Shown here: piece by piece, positions 59,338 to 64,000 of the stretch
Position numbering within the stretch: position 1 is the stretch's first letter
Layout of the letters: each line of letters begins with the position of its first letter
Assembly (NCBI RefSeq): GCF_000758305.1
Contig: NZ_CP009458.1
Span: forward strand, 2,914,001-2,978,000
DNA length: 64,000 nt
Direction of reading: 5' to 3'
From: Cedecea neteri
GTDB taxonomy: Bacteria > Pseudomonadota > Gammaproteobacteria > Enterobacterales > Enterobacteriaceae
Translations under genes and position numbers: made by a program
The notes under the pieces: model-generated
Told to the model about the DNA's origin: nothing
The model's input: only the letters and a program-made list of their open reading frames with translations
Databases searched by the model: none

Positions 59338-59589
59338 TTACTGGCTAGTGAAAAGCATGCCCAGCAGAGCCTGATAATGCTTTTCTTCTTCCGGTTCAGA
59401 AACGCGATCCAGGCGAGAAAGCAATTTCGTACAGATCGCTTTTCTGTTCAGGTTGCGCCCATCACTGAGAATTTCGAGCACGATTTGCCCCATCGTTTCC
59501 TGCTGAGACAGCGGCGCTACGCCATTGAAATAGCGAGTAATATCATTTTCTACGCTGTTCTGGCCTGGTGTAAAAGTGTTCTGTCGCAT
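59338..59589 (-). CDS. ycgZ: Connector protein YcgZ
   Basis: The 83-residue product starts at 59589 behind AGGAGCG. It matches E. coli YcgZ: ITRYFNGVAPLSQQETMGQI, VLEILSDGRNLNRKAICTKL and LSRLDRVSEPEEEKHYQALL. It is the first gene of the light- and cold-controlled connector operon and is divergent from bluF. Confidence 0.9.
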   Translation of the reverse strand: MRQNTFTPGQNSVENDITRYFNGVAPLSQQETMGQIVLEILSDGRNLNRKAICTKLLSRLDRVSEPEEEKHYQALLGMLFTSQ

Positions 59590-59653
59590 AAATCGCTCCT
59601 GTAAGTTCACACTTTGCAAGATGTTAATTAAGTTATGCAATTGCTATAAAAAC

Positions 59654-59767
59654 TGTACATAAAAGTGTATTACTTCGCTTTCTGTTTTTTGGCTAAAAGT
59701 GCTAATCGTTTATTATCAATATCTTATTTGTTTGTTTTTTTAGTTTACTGATACGTAAAATTGTACA
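59654..59767. promoter_or_regulatory. Candidate BluR operators between ycgZ and bluF
   Basis: The 307-bp divergent region contains TGTACA at 59654-59659 (context AAAACTGTACAT) and AAAATTGTACA at 59757-59767. The latter equals the half-site known for the related regulator MlrA (AAAATTGTACA-N12-TGTACAATTTT). BluR is the MlrA-like repressor of this operon in E. coli, so these are probable operators. Between them the DNA is strongly AT-rich. Confidence 0.6.
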
Positions 59768-59896
59768 TACTGCTTAAAGGTAAATGACGAGCAAAACACT
59801 CCATGTTGTTAAGTTGTTTAGTCTTTGTTGAGTTTGTGGCGACGTCAGGGCGGGGATCTGTTAAGTTAATCCCTTAACCTTTCGCTGGAACCCGCC

Positions 59897-61087
59897 ATGC
59901 TCACGACAGTTATCTACCGTAGCCACATCCACGTCAGCACGCCGTTTGAGGTTTTGGAGGCGATGGTTTCCGCGGCAAATACAAAAAATATTGACGCTAA
60001 TGTGACGGGAATTCTGCTTTTCAACGGCAGGCATTTCTTTCAACTATTGGAAGGCCCGGAAGAGGGCGTGCAGAAGATTTATCACGCTATTTGTAAAGAC
60101 CAGCGCCATTACAACATTGTTGAGTTGCTTTGCGATTACGCCCCAGCCCGTCGCTTTGGGCGAGTGGGCATGGAGCTTTTTGATTTAAGAGAGCATGATA
60201 AAAACGATGTCTTGCAGGTCGTTTTGGAAAAAGGGACTAGCCGATATCAACTGGCTTACGATGACCGGGCCTTAAGTTTTTTCCGGACCTTTATCGAATC
60301 GACGGAAAAAGAGAACTATTTTGAAATCCCTCCGCGTGATGCGTGGGAATTTATTCTTGATGAGCCAGGCCACTCGGTATCAAGTAAACACACGCTGCAT
60401 GAAAAGATAGTTTTTCAACCGATTGTTGATCCCATGGCTCGTACTGTAGCGGCAGTAGAGGTGTTGACCACGGACGCTAATCCAGCGGCAAAGGAAGGGG
60501 GCGATGTTTACCAGGCTGAGCTGCTGAATGCGAAGGCCGCTTTTGCCGCAGCATGCGCCGCTAATATTGGCTTGCAAACGCTCTGTATTAATTTGCTGCC
60601 GATGACGTTGGTCATGATTCCTGACGCCGTGGAACAAATGCTGGCGGATATCGGGGCAAAAGGACTTGTTCCCGAGCAGGTGGTTATTGAGTTTACCGAA
60701 AGCGAAATTATGCCGCAGATGGATGCGTTTACCGATGCTATCAGGCAGCTTAAATCGGCCGGTATCAAGCTTGCGATTGATGATTTTGGCGTCGGCTTTG
60801 CCGGGCTACAGCTGCTGGCACAGTTTCAGCCTGAGAGGCTTAAAATTAATCAGGCGCTGATTCGGGGGATTCATAAAAGTGGGCCACAGCAGGCGATTAT
60901 CCAGGCCATAATCAAATGCTGCGCCTCGCTTGAAATCGCGGTTTCAGCCACGGGTATTGAGCAACCGGAAGAATGGATGTGGCTCGAGGCTGCCGGTATT
61001 TCTCATTTTCAGGGGGATTTGTTTGCTAAACCCTGCGGCTACGGAGATTTCCGTATTGCCTGGCCGGAGCGTAAAGCAGAGCTGTGA
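59897..61087 (+). CDS. bluF: Blue-light sensor BluF (BLUF-EAL anti-repressor)
   Basis: The 396-residue protein has an N-terminal BLUF flavin domain (MLTTVIYRSHIHVSTPFEVL; Tyr7 and Gln49 at the flavin-switch positions, HFFQLLEGPEEGVQKIYHAI) and a C-terminal EAL domain from about residue 160 (FQPIVDPMARTVAAVEVLTT, then VVIEFTESEIMPQMDAFTDA and AIDDFGVGFAGLQLLAQFQP). The EAL motif is degenerate, as in E. coli, where BluF does not degrade c-di-GMP but pulls BluR from DNA in blue light at low temperature. Confidence 0.95.
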   Translation: MLTTVIYRSHIHVSTPFEVLEAMVSAANTKNIDANVTGILLFNGRHFFQLLEGPEEGVQKIYHAICKDQRHYNIVELLCDYAPARRFGRVGMELFDLREHDKNDVLQVVLEKGTSRYQLAYDDRALSFFRTFIESTEKENYFEIPPRDAWEFILDEPGHSVSSKHTLHEKIVFQPIVDPMARTVAAVEVLTTDANPAAKEGGDVYQAELLNAKAAFAAACAANIGLQTLCINLLPMTLVMIPDAVEQMLADIGAKGLVPEQVVIEFTESEIMPQMDAFTDAIRQLKSAGIKLAIDDFGVGFAGLQLLAQFQPERLKINQALIRGIHKSGPQQAIIQAIIKCCASLEIAVSATGIEQPEEWMWLEAAGISHFQGDLFAKPCGYGDFRIAWPERKAEL

Positions 61088-61127
61088 TATTTGCCGCAGG
61101 TCGTGTCCCAAAGGGATCAGATTTCAC

Positions 61128-61154
61128 TTGTACAACTCGTAAAAAAATTGTACA
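61128..61154 (+). promoter_or_regulatory. Candidate BluR operator before bluR
   Basis: TTGTACAA (61128-61135) and AAAATTGTACA (61144-61154) lie about 63 nt upstream of the bluR start. They repeat the motif seen between ycgZ and bluF, suggesting autoregulation. Confidence 0.55.
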
Positions 61155-61216
61155 CATTGAACAGATTGACTGATGTTTCAATGGAGACGTGGGATCTGTG
61201 TACGGGGAGGGACACT

Positions 61217-61944
61217 ATGGCCTATTACACTATCGGTGATGTAGCAGAGCGATGTGGCATCAACCCGGTCACCCTGCGTGCCTGGCAGCGCCGTTACGGC
61301 TTGCTAAAGCCCCAGCGAAGCGAGGGGGGCATCGACAGTTTGATGATGCGGATATCCAGCGCATCGAAGAAATCAAATACTGGATGAGCAAAGGCGTTTC
61401 AGTAGGCAAAGTAAAAGCCCTGCTGGAGCGTAATCATGTGCCCGAAGAGCAGCTGTGGTTGACGCTGCAAGAAGAAATGATGCTGCTGGTCAGGAAAGTT
61501 AATCCGACAAAGCTGCGTGAGAAAATTATTTCTCTGAGCCGGGAGCACAGTGCTGACCTGCTGATTGATAATCTCTTACTGCCCGTAAGGCAAAAACTCA
61601 GCCAGGATGAATCCACGGCTTTGTTGATGCGCAGCCTGCTGGATGGCGTGTTGATCCGCCATTGCGCCCAAAGTCTGGTAGAGGTGCAGAGCCAGAGTGG
61701 CGAAGAAATCCTGCTGATTGGCTGGCAGACTGACGATCGGGCTGCGTTATGGCTGGAAGCATGGCGTTTGTCCCGCAGAGGCCTGAGCGTGAACGTATTT
61801 GCCGAGCCGGTGGAAACCTTGCGTCCGGAGCTTTTTCCTGGGCAGCCTATTTTTCTATGGACGGGAAAAGCATTACTGGCCGCCCAGCAAGAACAGATCC
61901 TCCACTGGAAGCAGTGGGGATACGACATTGAACTCCATCAATAA
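61217..61944 (+). pseudogene. bluR: MerR/MlrA-like regulator BluR, frameshifted in a G6 run
   Basis: Frame 1 from ATG 61217 gives the MerR helix-turn-helix MAYYTIGDVAERCGINPVTL and RAWQRRYGLLKPQRSEGG, then shifts into unrelated residues and stops at 61387. The frame that contains HRQFDDADIQRIEEIKYWMS resumes at once and continues to 61944 with the sensor domain (VGKVKALLERNHVPEEQLWL, VNPTKLREKIISLS, GQPIFLWTGKALL). Adding one base in GAGGGGGGCAT (G-run 61324-61329) restores a full-length BluR of about 243 residues. It is either an assembly or sequencing error in a homopolymer, a phase-variable tract, or a real loss-of-function mutation. Confidence 0.85.
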
Positions 61945-61986
61945 GCAGGCGTCAGCCTGATTCAGGCTATTCCCCCGTTTTCTATA

Positions 61987-62011
61987 AAAAGCCGGTGAAG
62001 CGCCGGTTTTA
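61987..62011. terminator. Bidirectional terminator after bluR
   Basis: AAAGCCGG / CCGGTTTT (one G-T pair) with a 7-nt loop, 45 nt after the bluR stop. The rest of the gap to 62330 contains a second hairpin GCCTTC / GAAGGC (about 62092-62113) and the promoter for the next SDR; I see no gene in it. Confidence 0.65.
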
Positions 62012-62330
62012 AGCTTTTCCTTATCCGCTGCAAACCGATCCGTTTCAGGCACACCTCTCAACGTGGGATAGCCTTAAAAACATCCAAAACGCCTTCTCCA
62101 AATGTTGAAGGCTTGTCATTTCACGCACCCTATCCGGTTTTGCCGGGCCTGCCATAATGCATTTATCCATCAATAAGTTAATTAAAAATCAAGAAGCAGA
62201 GTTTTTATGGCATAGCCTGGACATAGGCTTACGGATAAGCCGCTGAAATCAACCGGCGACACGGATCAAGAAAATTAACAGAAAGATTCAAAATAAGTTT
62301 CGGAATCTGATTAATGAAATGGGGAAAGTG

Positions 62331-63080
62331 ATGAAATTACTTGAAGGTAAAGTCGCTGTGATTACTGGCGCCTCGGAAGGTATTGGACGGGCTGTTGCTA
62401 TTTTGTTTGCTCAGCATGGCGCTTCGTTGATTCTGAATGCGAGGAGTCAGGCACCGCTGGATGCGCTGGCGGCGGAGCTTCGTTCCGTTGGCAGCGATGT
62501 CAGGGTTTTTGTCGGGGACGCAGGCGAAGAGAAAACGCATGCTTCAATCGCCGCCCTGGCTGCTGATGCATTCGGCGGTATCGATATTGCGGTCAATAAT
62601 GCCGGTACAACGGGCGCTATCCGTCCACTGGCAGAGATCGCCCCTGACGAATGGCAGCATACGCTGACCGTTAACCTGACAGCGGGTTATCTCGGTGCCC
62701 GGAGCCAGATCCCGTTGATGCTCAAACGAGGTGGGGGTTCTCTTATTTTTATCTCCAGCTTCGTCGGTACCAGCGTAGGTCTGCCGGGAATGGCCGCATA
62801 TGCGGCGGCTAAGGCCGGGCTGATGGGGCTGGTGAAGGGGCTTACCGCAGATTATGCCGGGCAAGGCATCCGTGCCAATGCCTTACTGCCTGGAGGAACG
62901 GAAACCCGAATGGCTGGTGATGAGCATCAGAAAGCCTGGGCTGCGGGGCTGCATGCGTTGAAACGTCTGGCACAGCCGGAAGAGATAGCCAGCGCGGCAC
63001 TGTTTCTGGCGAGTAATATGTCGAGTTTTGTGGCTGGTTCAGCCCTGTTTGCCGACGGGGGAAATGCTGCGGTTAAATAG
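62331..63080 (+). CDS. Short-chain dehydrogenase/reductase
   Basis: Start at 62331 (MKLLEGKVAVITGASEGIGR) behind GGGGAAAG; a start at 62319 adds four residues. The 249-residue classical SDR has TGASEGIG, NNAG in DIAVNNAGTTGAIRP, catalytic Ser in FISSFVGTSVG and YxxxK in YAAAKAGLMGLVKGL. The C-terminal ASAALFLASNMSSFVAGSAL with DGG is typical of FabG-like enzymes. Substrate unknown. A 13-bp terminator follows. Confidence 0.9.
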   Translation: MKLLEGKVAVITGASEGIGRAVAILFAQHGASLILNARSQAPLDALAAELRSVGSDVRVFVGDAGEEKTHASIAALAADAFGGIDIAVNNAGTTGAIRPLAEIAPDEWQHTLTVNLTAGYLGARSQIPLMLKRGGGSLIFISSFVGTSVGLPGMAAYAAAKAGLMGLVKGLTADYAGQGIRANALLPGGTETRMAGDEHQKAWAAGLHALKRLAQPEEIASAALFLASNMSSFVAGSALFADGGNAAVK

Positions 63081-63142
63081 GAAGCCGCTTGAACATGACT
63101 TTTTGAGTGTCGGGCGATTTCTTAGAAGGCACTGAATGCATG

Positions 63143-63182
63143 AACCTGTTGCCAATTGAATCCGTTTGGCAACAGGTTTTTA
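63143..63182. terminator. Strong terminator between SDR and yeaH
   Basis: AACCTGTTGCCAA (63143-63155) and TTGGCAACAGGTT (63166-63178) form a perfect 13-bp stem with a T-tract on the plus strand. It separates convergent genes. Confidence 0.88.
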
Positions 63183-63207
63183 TCTTATAACATACTGATT
63201 TTATTAA

Positions 63208-64000
63208 CTAGCTATGAGAGTCTGAAGTCTGTTTCTGGAACAGCTCCCGGAACACAGGATAAATATCGTCCTGATCTCGGATATGCTGCATCGCGAAGTT
63301 CTCGAAGGTGGCCTGCAGATTTTCGTACTCGCGCCACAGGGTCTGGTGCGCCCGGCGGGTGATTTCGATGTAGCTGTAGTAGCGCACTACCGGCAGCAGT
63401 TTTTTCGCCAGGATCTCATGACACAGCGGCGAGTCGTCTGCCCAGTTGTCACCGTCCGAGGCCTGCGCGGCGTAGATGTTCCACTGCGCCGGATCGTAGC
63501 GCTCCTGCACCACTTCATCCATCAGCTTCAGGGCGCTGGAAACAATGGTCCCACCGGTTTCCTGTGAGTAGAAGAACTCGTGTTCGTCCACCTCTTTCGC
63601 CTGAGTATGGTGGCGAATATAAACCACCTCCACGTTTTTATAGGTCCGGCTCAGGAACAGATAGAGCAGGATATAAAAGCGCTTGGCCATGTCTTTCGTC
63701 GCTTGGTCCATCGAGCCGGAGACGTCCATCAGGCAGAACATTACCGCCTGGCTGGAAGGTTCCGGGCGTTTCTCGTAATTCTTGTAGCGGAGATCGAAGG
63801 TGTCGATAAACGGCACGCGGGCAATTTTTTCCCGCAGTTCCGCAATCTCTTTCCGCAGACGCTCCTCTTCCAGCAACTGAGCAGGTTCGCTGCGGCTGAC
63901 GGTGTCGAGGGTCTCTTCGAGCTCGTGCAGCAAACGGCGTTTACCCGCGCTCATCGCCGTGCGGCGCGCAAGCGAGTTTTGCAGCGAGCGAACAACGCTG
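63208..64000 (-). CDS. yeaH: UPF0229 protein YeaH (5' end cut by window)
   Basis: The frame is open from the right window edge to the stop at 63208, so this is the C-terminal about 263 residues of YeaH (about 427 in E. coli). It matches VVRSLQNSLARR, FIDTFDLRYKNYEKRPEPSS, MDVSGSMDQATKDMAKRFYI (VWA-like metal-binding DxSxS), IRHHTQAKEVDEHEFFYSQE and ASDGDNWADDSP. YeaH is encoded with the kinase YeaG and takes part in stress and nutrient responses. Its location near yeaK reflects the E. coli yeaG-yeaO region. Confidence 0.94.
   Translation of the reverse strand, partial: SVVRSLQNSLARRTAMSAGKRRLLHELEETLDTVSRSEPAQLLEEERLRKEIAELREKIARVPFIDTFDLRYKNYEKRPEPSSQAVMFCLMDVSGSMDQATKDMAKRFYILLYLFLSRTYKNVEVVYIRHHTQAKEVDEHEFFYSQETGGTIVSSALKLMDEVVQERYDPAQWNIYAAQASDGDNWADDSPLCHEILAKKLLPVVRYYSYIEITRRAHQTLWREYENLQATFENFAMQHIRDQDDIYPVFRELFQKQTSDSHS

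Overview
The window looks like chromosomal DNA of an Enterobacteriaceae species that is not Escherichia coli itself. Two conserved blocks identify the family. The first is lolCDE-nagK-cobB-potDCBA-pepT, followed later by roxA-phoQ-phoP-purB-hflD-mnmA-nudJ-rluE-icd. The second is yeaO / nimT-nimR / yeaL-yoaI-yeaK / yeaH. Protein lengths and active-site positions agree closely with the E. coli orthologues (RoxA H125/D127/H187, PhoP D51, Icd S113), but gene content between the conserved genes differs. The blocks are far apart in E. coli K-12, so their proximity points to a different chromosome arrangement. I recognised no rRNA, tRNA, insertion sequence, CRISPR array or prophage.

Layout. 0-11.4 kb: end of ycfT, the lipoprotein-release operon lolCDE, nagK, cobB, the spermidine/putrescine importer potABCD on the opposite strand, and pepT. 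11.5-14.6 kb: an AT-rich accessory island with a DUF4062 plus winged-helix protein and three unrecognised small genes. 14.6-21 kb: a large MscS-type channel and a three-gene ferric/organophosphate-type ABC importer. 21-31 kb: the core block roxA, phoQP (with a clear PhoP box), purB, hflD, mnmA, nudJ, an LprI-like gene, rluE and icd. 31-38.5 kb: variable genes: an ABC-F ATPase behind a structured leader, a DUF6434 protein, an MFS pump with a divergent LysR regulator, an AT-rich glycosyltransferase, and a DeoR / NudK-like NUDIX / DUF4406 module with phased repeats in its promoter. 38.5-46.9 kb: small secreted or membrane proteins (a candidate Fur-controlled peptide, an 11-residue-repeat protein, FumD, DUF1304, YqaE), a reductase-like SDR, a metallo-beta-lactamase-fold protein without its metal ligands beside a LysR regulator, YeaO, DUF523 and a PyrG-like amidotransferase. 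46.9-48.3 kb: an orphan type VI secretion cassette (Hcp, Tlde1-type effector, lipoprotein immunity candidate). 48.5-58.5 kb: methyltransferase, nimT/nimR, a chemoreceptor with a candidate sigma-28 promoter, a polar amino-acid ABC importer, yeaL, yoaI, yeaK, NUDIX and GNAT genes. 58.5-62 kb: the blue-light circuit ariR-ymgA-ycgZ / bluF / bluR, where bluR is frameshifted. 62-64 kb: an SDR and the 3' part of yeaH.

Functionally the window combines envelope biogenesis (Lol), polyamine and amino-acid uptake, Mg2+/antimicrobial-peptide sensing (PhoPQ), light/cold biofilm control (BluF/BluR) and accessory conflict genes (T6SS cassette, DUF4062, ABC-F). The best leads for new biology are the DeoR-NUDIX-DUF4406 module with its 10-bp-phased operator, the DUF4062 island, the ABC-F leader, the Hcp-Tlde1 cassette, the small repeat and Fur-box secreted proteins, and the broken bluR. 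All family assignments come from recognising sequence, not from searches.
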